Shown here: positions 1-5,964 of the stretch, piece after piece
Numbering within the stretch: the first letter of the stretch is position 1
Layout: each line of letters begins with the position of its first letter
NCBI GenBank assembly: GCA_014728185.1
Contig: WJMB01000257.1
Location: 1-6,151, forward strand
DNA: 6,151 bases
Origin: Candidatus Coatesiibacteriota bacterium
GTDB taxonomy: Bacteria; RBG-13-66-14
Direction: 5' to 3'
Notes under the pieces: generated by a model
Databases searched by the model: none
The model's input: only the letters and a program-made list of their open reading frames with translations
Told to the model about the DNA's origin: nothing
Position numbers and translations under genes: made by a program

Positions 1-777
1 CGGCTGAACCTGACGACGCTGCCGGCGACCTCGGCCACGCTGCGGGCCTGGTTCCCCTCGCTGACGGCGGCCTCCCGGGCGGTGGCCGGCGTGCTGGCCC
101 GGGGGATCGACCCGGCCAAGCTGGAGTTCATGGACTCGCAGACCCTGGCCTGCGTGGCCGCCTACCGGGGCGAGCCCGAACCGTCCCCCGGCTCCGCCCT
201 GCTCCTCGTCGAGCTGCTGGGCGAAGCCGGAGAGATTGCGACCGGTCTGCGGGCGACGGCCGCGGTCTGCGCGGAGAACGGCGGGACGGGCATCGAGACC
301 GCCCGGGACGCCGACGAGCAGGAGGCCCTCTGGTCCCGGCGCCGCGACTCCAGCCCCGCCATCGCCGGGCTCAAGCCGCTGAAGGTCAACGAGGACGTGG
401 CGGTGCCCCGGGGCCGCCTGCCCGAGATCGCCGCCCGCATCGAGGAGCTGCGCCGCGAGCTGCGCCTGCTGGTCCCCGTCTTCGGCCACGCCGGTGACGG
501 CAACCTCCACGTCAACATCATGTGCGATCCCGCCGACGCCGATGAGATGTCCCGCGTCGAGGCGATGCTGGACGCCCTCTTCGGCGCCGTGTTAGCCTTG
601 GGAGGCACGATCTCCGGCGAGCACGGCGTGGGCCTCAGCAAGCGGCCCTTCATCGCCCGCGAGCTGCCCCCGGCGGTCATCGAGCTCTCCCGCCGCCTCA
701 AGGCCCGTCTGGACCCGGCCGGACTGCTAAACCCCGAGAAGATCTTTCCACCGCCGGAGTCGGTGAAGACGCCTTGA
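1..777 (+). CDS. FAD-linked oxidase, C-terminal part (GlcD / D-lactate dehydrogenase type), 5' truncated by window
   Basis: The frame is open from base 1, so the gene begins before the window; 258 residues are visible. This is the C-terminal half of the family that oxidises 2-hydroxyacids such as glycolate or D-lactate with FAD (FAD-oxidase_C domain, seen in GlcD and bacterial D-lactate dehydrogenases). Visible family motifs are an E-D-V-x-V-P segment (about 391-411), the His/Gly-rich motif FGHAGDGNLH (481-510), GGTISGEHGVG (601-633), and the closing motif DPAGLLNPEKIFP (712-750). The FAD-binding N-terminal domain lies outside the window, so the substrate cannot be decided; glycolate, D-lactate or another 2-hydroxyacid are all possible. 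No iron-sulfur subunit gene follows, unlike in glcDEF operons. It ends in TGA overlapping the start of the next gene by 4 nt, which suggests translational coupling. Confidence 0.9.
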   Translation, partial: RLNLTTLPATSATLRAWFPSLTAASRAVAGVLARGIDPAKLEFMDSQTLACVAAYRGEPEPSPGSALLLVELLGEAGEIATGLRATAAVCAENGGTGIETARDADEQEALWSRRRDSSPAIAGLKPLKVNEDVAVPRGRLPEIAARIEELRRELRLLVPVFGHAGDGNLHVNIMCDPADADEMSRVEAMLDALFGAVLALGGTISGEHGVGLSKRPFIARELPPAVIELSRRLKARLDPAGLLNPEKIFPPPESVKTP

Positions 778-1490
778 GCGAGCGACTCAAAGCCATGCTG
801 GGCTCGCTGAGCTGTCGGCGCTTCCTCGACGCCGCCTCGGGCACCGGCGATTTCCTCGCCGAGCTGCGCGAGGCCGGAGCGGTCTTCGAGCGGGTGGTCG
901 CCCTGGACCTCGAGGCGCACTGGCTGATCGAGGGGCGGGAGCGTCCCGCCGAGCCCCGTCCGTTCCACATCCAGGCCGATCTCGCCCGGCCGCCCTTCCC
1001 CCCGGCGAGCTTCGACGCCGCCGGGATGGCCAACGGTCTGCATCATCTGGCCGAGCCCGCCGCCGCCCTGGGGCAGCTTCGCAGACTGCTGGTTCCCGGT
1101 GGACGGCTGATCATTAAGGAGGGTCTGGCCGAGACCGTCGACAAGGCCCAGGCCAATCGCCTCGCCTACCACACCCTGATGGCCGAACTCGACGCGTACC
1201 GGGGGCGCAGCCACCGACCCAGCTATACCGAGCGCGCCGTGCTCGGCCTGCTCACAGAAAACGGCTTTACCGTCAAGGAGCGCCTGAGCTACGATCCGCA
1301 TTTCGACGGCGACTACCGAGAACACATGGACCCCCGCCTGGAGCGACTCCGGGGATGGATAGAAACGGAGCCCCTCGACGAAGGGGTCCGCAACGAGCTG
1401 CGGGAGCGTTACGACGGCCTGCGTCGGGACATCGAACGTCACGGCGTTCGGCCCCAGCGCTACCTGGCGGCCCTGGCCCGGCGGGATTGA
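774..1490 (+). CDS. Class I SAM-dependent methyltransferase, substrate unknown
   Basis: A 238-residue protein with a Rossmann-type methyltransferase core (Methyltransf_11-like). Motif I is FLDAASGTGDF at residues 17-27, where the Gly-rich loop binds S-adenosylmethionine. The acidic end of strand beta-2 is ALDLEA at 43-48. The motif II-III region runs from about 64 to 116, including SFDAAGMANGLHHL and LVPGGRLIIKE. After residue about 120 the chain becomes Arg/Glu-rich and probably helical; I do not recognise this part. The TTG at 774 overlaps the upstream TGA (TTGA), with a weak purine-rich site GGTGAAG 5 nt before it. The ATG at codon 8 (795) is an alternative start, but it leaves only nine residues before motif I. 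The overlap with the oxidase and the 24-nt gap to the peptidase gene suggest an operon. The context does not reveal the methyl acceptor, which could be a small molecule, quinone or protein. Confidence 0.85.
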   Translation: MSERLKAMLGSLSCRRFLDAASGTGDFLAELREAGAVFERVVALDLEAHWLIEGRERPAEPRPFHIQADLARPPFPPASFDAAGMANGLHHLAEPAAALGQLRRLLVPGGRLIIKEGLAETVDKAQANRLAYHTLMAELDAYRGRSHRPSYTERAVLGLLTENGFTVKERLSYDPHFDGDYREHMDPRLERLRGWIETEPLDEGVRNELRERYDGLRRDIERHGVRPQRYLAALARRD

Positions 1491-1502
1491 CCCCGCCCCG
1501 CG

Positions 1503-1508
1503 AAGGAG
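1503..1508 (+). promoter_or_regulatory. Shine-Dalgarno site of the M18 aminopeptidase gene
   Basis: AAGGAG lies 6 nt before the TTG at 1515. It is a near-complete anti-Shine-Dalgarno match at good spacing, and it decides for this non-ATG start. Confidence 0.75.
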
Positions 1509-1514
1509 ACGACC

Positions 1515-2918
1515 TTGACCGAGAACACCAAAGACAGCCGCGAGCTGCGCCGCGAATCCACCTTTGACCGCTGCGACCAGGCCTGGCACGATCGGGCCTA
1601 CGCCTTCAGCGAGGGCTACCGCCGCTTCCTCGATCTCTCCCGCACCGAGCGCGAGTGCGTGGCCTCCTTCGCCAAGATGGCCGTCGAGCACGGCTTCGTC
1701 GAGTACGCCGCCGGGGAATCCCCGAGCGATGCGCCGGGCTATCTCTTCGTCAGCCGGGGCAAGGCCGTCGCCCTCTACCGCCCCGGCCGCCGACCCGCCG
1801 CCGAGGGTGTCAACGTCGTCATCTCCCACGTCGACAGCCCGCGCCTGGACCTCAAAGTCAACCCCCTATACGAAGAGCAGAGCGTGGGACTGCTCAAGAC
1901 CCACTACTACGGCGGCATCCGCAAGCATCAGTGGCTCTCCCGACCTCTGGCCCTGCACGGCGTGATCGTCAAGCAGGACGGCACGGAGATCGATCTGCGC
2001 CTGGGCAGCGCGCCCGACGACCCCGTCTTCGTCGTCAGCGACCTGCTGCCCCACCTGGCCCACAAGGTGCAGAACACCAAGAAGGTCAACGAGTTCTACC
2101 CCGGCGAGAAGCTGAACCTGATCTGCGGGCTGATCCCCGTCGATGACCAGGAGGCCAAGAACCGCATCAAGGCCGCCGTCCTCGAGTATCTCCACCAGAC
2201 CTACGGCATCGTCGAAGAAGACTTCGTCTCCGCCGAAATCGAAGCCGTCCCCGCCGCCGGCTCACGCGATGTCGGATTCGACCGCGCCGTCCTCGGCGCC
2301 TACGGTCAGGACGACCGCGTCTGCGCCTACACCGGCGTGCGCGCCCTGCTCGAGGCCGAGTCCCTCGAGCGCGGCGCTCTGGCCGTGGCCGTCGACAAAG
2401 AGGAAATCGGCAGCGCCGGAGCCACCGGCGCCCAGTCCGCCTTCCTCGAGAACGTCCTGGCCGAGGTGCTGGCCCTCGAGGGCGTCGAGAGCGAGCTGGC
2501 CCTTCGGCGCCTCAACGTCCACTCCAGCGCTCTCTCCGCCGATGTCTGCCCGGCCATCCACCCCGACTGGGCCGAGGTCCACGAGAAGAACAACGCCGCC
2601 CGCCTGGGCCACGGTCTGGTTCTGGTCAAGTACACCGGAGCCCGCGGCAAGGCCGGCGCCAACGACGCCGATGCTGAATACCTGGCCCGCCTGCGCCGAC
2701 TGCTCAACGAGGCCGACGTACCCTGGCAGACCGGCAGCCTGGGCAAGATCGACGAGGGCGGCGGCGGCACCGTAGCCAAGTTCCTCGCCGCCCACGGGAT
2801 GAACGTCATCGACGCCGGACCGCCCCTGCTGGGCATGCACTCGCCCTTCGAACTCGTCGCCAAGGCCGATGTCTACGCCACCTATCTGGGCTATAAGGCC
2901 TTCTTTGAAACCTTCTAG
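1515..2918 (+). CDS. apeA: M18 family aminopeptidase (type 1, ApeA-like), zinc metallopeptidase
   Basis: A 467-residue protein, the usual length for the family, whose members remove N-terminal residues (often acidic or neutral) from peptides in the cytoplasm as large oligomers with two metal ions per active site. By alignment to the family pattern all expected ligands are present: H105 and D107 in SHVDSPRLDLK, D266 in GQDDR, the catalytic E296 and ligand E297 in DKEEIGS, D343 in SADV, and H442 in MHSPFE. The THYYGGIRKHQW segment at 129-140 followed by PLALHG is typical of the type 1 branch rather than the ApeB/aspartyl aminopeptidase branch. There is no signal peptide. The TTG start is set by the AAGGAG at 1503. 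It is the last gene of a co-directional run and is followed by a strong hairpin. It probably serves peptide turnover; no link to the oxidase or methyltransferase is evident. Confidence 0.95.
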   Translation: MTENTKDSRELRRESTFDRCDQAWHDRAYAFSEGYRRFLDLSRTERECVASFAKMAVEHGFVEYAAGESPSDAPGYLFVSRGKAVALYRPGRRPAAEGVNVVISHVDSPRLDLKVNPLYEEQSVGLLKTHYYGGIRKHQWLSRPLALHGVIVKQDGTEIDLRLGSAPDDPVFVVSDLLPHLAHKVQNTKKVNEFYPGEKLNLICGLIPVDDQEAKNRIKAAVLEYLHQTYGIVEEDFVSAEIEAVPAAGSRDVGFDRAVLGAYGQDDRVCAYTGVRALLEAESLERGALAVAVDKEEIGSAGATGAQSAFLENVLAEVLALEGVESELALRRLNVHSSALSADVCPAIHPDWAEVHEKNNAARLGHGLVLVKYTGARGKAGANDADAEYLARLRRLLNEADVPWQTGSLGKIDEGGGGTVAKFLAAHGMNVIDAGPPLLGMHSPFELVAKADVYATYLGYKAFFETF

Positions 2919-2972
2919 GTCGACCCGACCGCCGCCGAACGAAGATAGACGAGGCGCCGGCGCGCCTGTTGC

Positions 2973-2999
2973 CCCGACCCGCCAACCGGGCGGGTCGGG
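2973..2999 (+). terminator. Strong GC hairpin after the aminopeptidase gene, no U-tract
   Basis: An 11-bp perfect stem (2973-2983 CCCGACCCGCC with 2989-2999) closes a 5-nt loop, 54 nt after the stop codon. The bases that follow (AGTGCAAGAGG) contain no T-run. It is therefore either a U-tract-less terminator or a 3'-end stabilising hairpin. Its position at the end of the gene run supports an end-of-transcript role; the mechanism is inferred. Confidence 0.5.
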
Positions 3000-3089
3000 A
3001 GTGCAAGAGGCGTGACGGCGCCGGGCGCAGGGTCGGTTTGGCGATGACGGGGAGCCTGTGGGAGGTTTGCAATTAGCTTGAGGCGGGCG

Positions 3090-3222
3090 GGGTGGTAAAA
3101 CCGCTCAGTTGGCGCTTGAAGGTTGCTCTAGCTTTGTGGAGCGTCAGGGTGCAATCCTCGGGATCGTTCAACCCGGAAAAGTATACAGGCAAGGCCGGGG
3201 CGCTTGCCCAGCCGCCCCTCGG
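3090..3222 (+). other. Candidate structured RNA segment (three hairpins plus H-type pseudoknot)
   Basis: Read on the + strand, this stretch can form a 7-bp hairpin (3090-3096 with 3100-3106), a 5-bp hairpin (3125-3129 with 3138-3142), a two-tier hairpin (3147-3150 with 3171-3174 enclosing 3154-3157 with 3161-3164), and an H-type pseudoknot. The pseudoknot has stem 1 GGCAAG 3188-3193 with CTTGCC 3203-3208, and stem 2 GGGGCG 3197-3202 with CGCCCC 3213-3218. Three pairs in the first two hairpins are G-U on the + strand and would be A-C on the other, which favours + strand RNA. It matches no RNA family I know. In GC-rich DNA such short stems can arise by chance, so this is a hypothesis. Confidence 0.2.
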
Positions 3223-3337
3223 AGTAGAACATCTATGGCATCATATGTGTGATCGATCCAAATCAGGCTGACTGGGAGCGGCTTGATGGGCCGATGTTGA
3301 CTTTCGGAAATGGACCGGCTGGTAATCAAGCATTTCG

Positions 3338-3365
3338 TTGACGTATCCTTATTGTTTGTTATTAG
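3338..3365 (+). promoter_or_regulatory. Weak sigma-70-like promoter candidate, distal to tpiA
   Basis: TTGACG at 3338-3343 matches the -35 consensus at 5 of 6 positions. A 16-nt gap leads to TATTAG at 3360-3365 (4 of 6 for the -10). It would give tpiA a leader of about 340 nt or serve a short RNA. In AT-rich DNA such matches are common. Confidence 0.2.
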
Positions 3366-3495
3366 GGCACTTAGCAGTTAACTGCAACCTGCTGCCAGGG
3401 GATTTTTCAAGCGCGCTGATAATGGGATTTGCTACAGATAACCCCCTTTGTTTGCTGCCATTTCTACCCCCCGTTTCACAACAAGCATCTGATAA

Positions 3496-3525
3496 TCAAC
3501 ACGTCTATTAACAACCGGATACAAT
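3496..3525 (+). promoter_or_regulatory. Weak sigma-70-like promoter candidate upstream of tpiA
   Basis: TACAAT at 3520-3525 matches the -10 consensus at 5 of 6 positions. TCAACA at 3496-3501 is a poor -35 (4 of 6) at an 18-nt spacing. It would start a transcript about 185 nt before tpiA. The sigma preference of this organism is unknown. Confidence 0.2.
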
Positions 3526-3703
3526 CGCGATCAGGTCCAATCAGACTATGCGATTCCTTCTCCATTAACTGGAAGCTCCCCGGGATTCACCGATGGAACT
3601 AACGCGAGCTGATTGCGAAACTATCCCCGGCTCGCCCGTTGATGAGGAATACGGCGGCCGAACCCCACCCTCTCCACTTACCCCTTAACCTTCATCAAAT
3701 ACC

Positions 3704-3708
3704 AAGGA
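3704..3708 (+). promoter_or_regulatory. Shine-Dalgarno site of tpiA
   Basis: AAGGA lies 1 nt before a GTG (3710), 4 nt before an ATG (3713) and 7 nt before a second ATG (3716). Only the last has normal spacing, so it picks 3716 among the three consecutive start codons. Confidence 0.65.
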
Positions 3709-3715
3709 CGTGATG

Positions 3716-4474
3716 ATGCCCCGCAAGCTGATCGCCGGCAACTGGAAGATGAACCTCGCACCCAGCGAGGTCGGCGCCTACGCCGCGCTACTGAAAGAAC
3801 GGGCGGCGGAAGCGGTCGAGAAAGTCGATCTGCTGGTCTGTCCGGCCTATCCGGCGTTGCCCCTGGCCCTGGCGGCCTTCGACGAAAGCCCGGTGATGGT
3901 CGGCGCCCAGAATATGCATCAGGAGCTCTCCGGCGCCTTCACCGGCGCGGTCTCCGGCGAAATGCTGATCGATCTGGGCATCGAGTGGGTGATCCTGGGC
4001 CACTCAGAGCGCCGCCACGTCTTCGGCGAGGATGATCAACTGATCCTGCAGAAGCTGCAGCGGGCCCTGGAGCTTGAGATGCGACCCATCCTCTGTGTCG
4101 GCGAGCTGCTCGAGGAGCGCGAGGGCGGGCGTACCGAGGAGGTCCTGCGACGCCAGTTCAAGCTGACCCTGGGCGAGCTGGAGCCCAAAGAGCTGAAACG
4201 CCTCACCCTGGCCTACGAGCCGGTCTGGGCCATCGGCACCGGGCTGACCGCCACGCCGGAGACGGCCCAGGAGGCCCACGAGCTGTTGCGCGGACTACTG
4301 CGGGAGAAGCTGAACGAAGACGCCGCGGAGACTCGCATCCTCTACGGCGGCTCGGTCAAGCCGGCCAACGCCGCCGATCTCCTGGCCCAAGACGATATCG
4401 ACGGCGTGCTGGTCGGCGGGGCCAGCTTGGATCCCGATTCCTTCGCCGCCATCGCCGCTTCGGCGCCCCGCTGA
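3716..4474 (+). CDS. tpiA: Triosephosphate isomerase
   Basis: Interconverts dihydroxyacetone phosphate and glyceraldehyde 3-phosphate in glycolysis and gluconeogenesis; a cytoplasmic TIM-barrel dimer in most bacteria. The 252 residues match the usual length. All hallmarks are present: RKLIAGNWKMN near the N-terminus (N9 and K11, the substrate-binding lysine), the electrophilic H96 in GHSERR, the catalytic base E168 in AYEPVWAIGTG with its mobile loop, and the phosphate-binding LYGGSVKPAN (about 209-218) and VGGASL (about 233-238). Three start codons stand in a row (GTG 3710, ATG 3713, ATG 3716). I chose 3716 on Shine-Dalgarno spacing; starts at 3713 or 3710 would add one or two Met. It stands alone between long spacers rather than beside gapA or pgk, so it is probably a single-gene transcript ending at the hairpin 4495-4537. 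Confidence 0.98.
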   Translation: MPRKLIAGNWKMNLAPSEVGAYAALLKERAAEAVEKVDLLVCPAYPALPLALAAFDESPVMVGAQNMHQELSGAFTGAVSGEMLIDLGIEWVILGHSERRHVFGEDDQLILQKLQRALELEMRPILCVGELLEEREGGRTEEVLRRQFKLTLGELEPKELKRLTLAYEPVWAIGTGLTATPETAQEAHELLRGLLREKLNEDAAETRILYGGSVKPANAADLLAQDDIDGVLVGGASLDPDSFAAIAASAPR

Positions 4475-4494
4475 AACCAGCTTTCTTCGCTCCG

Positions 4495-4537
4495 GTATTT
4501 GAAAGAACACCCCTCAAAGGGGCGTTCTTTCAAATAC
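4495..4537. terminator. Long perfect hairpin between tpiA and the convergent gene, no U-tract
   Basis: The outer stem is 14 bp and perfect (GTATTTGAAAGAAC 4495-4508 with 4524-4537). One A/C mismatch (4509/4523) precedes a 5-bp inner stem (CCCCT 4510-4514 with AGGGG 4518-4522) closing a CAA loop. It begins 20 nt after the tpiA stop and 29 nt beyond the stop of the - strand gene at 4567, so it can serve both transcripts. No T-run follows on either strand, so it would be a U-tract-less bidirectional terminator or an mRNA 3'-end protector. Confidence 0.7.
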
Positions 4538-4566
4538 ATCAAAAGGTGAAGACGGGTCCGACTCGA

Positions 4567-5202
4567 CTAGAAGTCGGCCTTGATGAAACCCCAACTCTTC
4601 TCTTCCACCGCGGTGACGGTGTACTCGATGGTCAGCTTGGGACAGAGATCGGGATCAACGCTGGCATACTCCGAGGCGCAAACCTGAGAGGGGGAGCAGC
4701 CGCCGGCGGGATAGGTGATAGCTACCCCGTAGTTCTCGTAGGAGTCATCAATCCAGCCGGCGACCAGGTTGGTGATGTCGAACTCCCACCAGCCGGTGGC
4801 GCCGTCGGCGATAACGTTATCATAACTGGTTCCGCCCCAACTGGGCCGGGTATTCCAGATGACGGAGTTTTCGTTCCAGGAGCTGGTGATGCGGTAGGTG
4901 CCGTAGTTGACGCCGGTATCACCCACTTGGCTTTCATAAACCTCGAGGGTGGCGCTATCCACGGTGATGGACCAATCGTCTATGGAGCTTAGATCGAACT
5001 CGATCAAGCCGGCGAATTGGTTGCCTCACCCACCCAGGGGCATCAGCACGAAGGGATAGTTCCCATGCGGCGTGGTCCCCTGTTTGTTGTCTATCTCCGC
5101 GTCCTTGCCGTCGTCCACACCCGGCTGGAAGACGATCGTCTCGGCCAGCGCCAGGGTCGTGAGAACGAGCAGGCAGAGAACGACGAGCAGCAGTTTGCGC
5201 AT
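4567..5202 (-). pseudogene. Exported DNRLRE-like domain protein, interrupted by an in-frame TGA
   Basis: Without the stop this frame encodes 211 residues. Residues 1-20 form a classical signal peptide (MRK, then a Leu/Val-rich core ending ALA). Then come FQPGVDDGKDAEIDN (25-39), a family-typical domain opening, and after the stop LIEFDLSSI (66-74), W109 and W116 in W-N-E-N-S-V-I-W-N-T-R-P, FDITNLVAGW (141-150) and YGVAI (158-162). These match DNRLRE / disaggregatase-related beta-sandwich domains, found in secreted or surface proteins and sometimes carbohydrate-binding. The last residues (EKSWGFIKADF, 201-211) follow the domain as a tail. The start at 5202 is fixed by an AAGGAG 7 nt upstream. 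Codon 59 (5026-5028) is TGA, splitting it into a 58-residue exported fragment and a downstream part (to 4567) with no Shine-Dalgarno site. Nonsense mutation or base error is likeliest. The gene converges with tpiA. Confidence 0.75.
5026..5028 (-). other. In-frame TGA inside the exported DNRLRE-like gene
   Basis: On the - strand the codons read CTG GGT GGG TGA GGC AAC CAA, that is L-G-G-stop-G-N-Q. Frame is kept on both sides and both sides belong to one domain. One base change (TGA to TGG) would restore a Trp. TGA ends the oxidase, methyltransferase and tpiA genes here, and TGG codes Trp (for example 1584-1586), so a global reassignment is not supported. Confidence 0.85.
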
Positions 5203-5209
5203 ACGATCT

Positions 5210-5215
5210 CTCCTT
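5210..5215 (-). promoter_or_regulatory. Shine-Dalgarno site of the exported DNRLRE-like gene
   Basis: AAGGAG on the - strand lies 7 nt before the ATG at 5202. It selects this start over an in-frame ATG at 5235, which would add eleven Arg-rich residues before the signal peptide. Confidence 0.75.
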
Positions 5216-5402
5216 CGGGGGTTGGTTGTCTTCAAGGTTGGTGCAGTCGCCCGACGCTCATAACCAAAAGGCGGGCGATTTCTGCTCGAGTAAAAGGGCG
5301 TGTAAAATGGCCTAGTTCTCTAAGCGTACATACATTTAAAAAGATAGCATATGATACCGAAAGCGGCAACTAAATCATGAGCCAAACAGAACATAACACG
5401 GA

Positions 5403-5418
5403 TTGCGCATTTGCGCAA
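5403..5418. repeat. Short inverted repeat TTGCGCA-TT-TGCGCAA
   Basis: Two 7-bp arms are separated by 2 nt; the arm TTGCGCA also recurs directly at 5411-5417. The symmetry suits a dimeric repressor operator about 200 bp upstream of the - strand gene, or a small hairpin followed by GGTTTTG on the + strand. Function is unknown and chance is possible. Confidence 0.3.
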
Positions 5419-5940
5419 CGGTTTTGTTGGCTTTACTCGGCGTCATCACGGAAAACGGAACCTGTATCCAATCCGATCAGCCGTTTCTCGGGATGATCTA
5501 TCGTATCGCACCCGATTGTGGATCGGCACGTCCACGAACTAACCACTGAAGCAATCATATAATCAGTCTAGGAATCACTTAACTGCCACGGACCATGGTG
5601 TTACTGGATAACGCGCTGAGACATGCAGTCAGCAGGCAATCAGATGTGCACATTGAGCGAGCTGCTTGTGGCAGGTACGTGGGTTTTCACATTCCAAGGT
5701 TGCCCGTAGCGACGTCACGAAGCCCCATTATCAACTGCCTGGCGCAATGGTCTTCGATGACGATTTATCGATGCCAAGTAGCCTAATAACAAGCATATAT
5801 AACGAGTTAGCGTCGATATGTGAAGGCAGTAGTCTTCGCTTTCTTCGAGGTGGGATGGTGTTTCGAGTTGGAGTTGGCTGGTCCGAGGTCGTGTGTGATG
5901 CCCCCCCCTTTTTTTGTGGCAGAATAGCACAGCCTATCCC

Positions 5941-5964
5941 GTATGTTAACAGCATGTAACATAC
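5941..5964. repeat. Inverted repeat GTATGTTA / TAACATAC
   Basis: Two perfect 8-bp arms (5941-5948 and 5957-5964) are separated by 8 nt. It could be an operator or a hairpin; no gene start is visible nearby and no T-run follows. Confidence 0.35.

Larger units (their letters stand above)
2919..3709. other. Long spacer between the apeA-like gene and tpiA, no convincing gene
   Basis: About 0.8 kb without a coding region I would defend. The first 300 bases are GC-rich and carry the hairpin at 2973-2999 and the foldable segment at 3090-3222. From about 3225 the sequence turns AT-rich (28 of 60 G or C at 3421-3480) with stops in all frames. A perfect 12-bp palindrome around GTTAAC lies at 3374-3385, inside a weak hairpin followed by five T's (3403-3407). 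A 31-codon ATG frame at 3593-3688 lacks a well-placed Shine-Dalgarno site. I searched for tRNA, tmRNA, RNase P and SRP RNA signatures and found none. Confidence 0.6.

Noticed and set aside
162..1829. A 555-codon open frame on the - strand covering the oxidase, methyltransferase and peptidase start.
   Set aside because: It is antisense to three genes with clear motifs. Its product is low-complexity (Gly/Ala/Arg/Ser-rich) and shows no family motif. Long shadow frames are expected in GC-rich DNA.
2262..2863. Open frames of 178-192 codons on the - strand within the aminopeptidase gene.
   Set aside because: They overlap a complete enzyme with all metal ligands and show only shadow-frame composition.
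3147..3180. A tRNA T-arm-like word (GTTCAACCC at 3166-3174).
   Set aside because: The 5-bp T-stem fails at its two outer pairs, and no acceptor stem or anticodon arm can be drawn around it.
3593..3688. A 31-codon ATG frame just upstream of tpiA, possible leader peptide.
   Set aside because: The nearest purine-rich site (GGAAG 3571-3575) is 17 nt away, and the Pro/Thr-rich product shows no attenuation-type codon run.
4546..4992. A 148-codon + strand frame opposite the exported protein, Gly/Val-rich.
   Set aside because: The - strand reading has a DNRLRE motif set, a signal peptide upstream and an ideal Shine-Dalgarno site. The + frame has none of these and begins just past the hairpin.
4985..5028. 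Selenocysteine insertion at the in-frame TGA.
   Set aside because: The bases after the TGA contain only a short GATCGA/TCGATC palindrome with a 2-nt centre, not a bacterial SECIS-type hairpin at the expected distance. DNRLRE domains have no redox Cys/Sec role that I know of.
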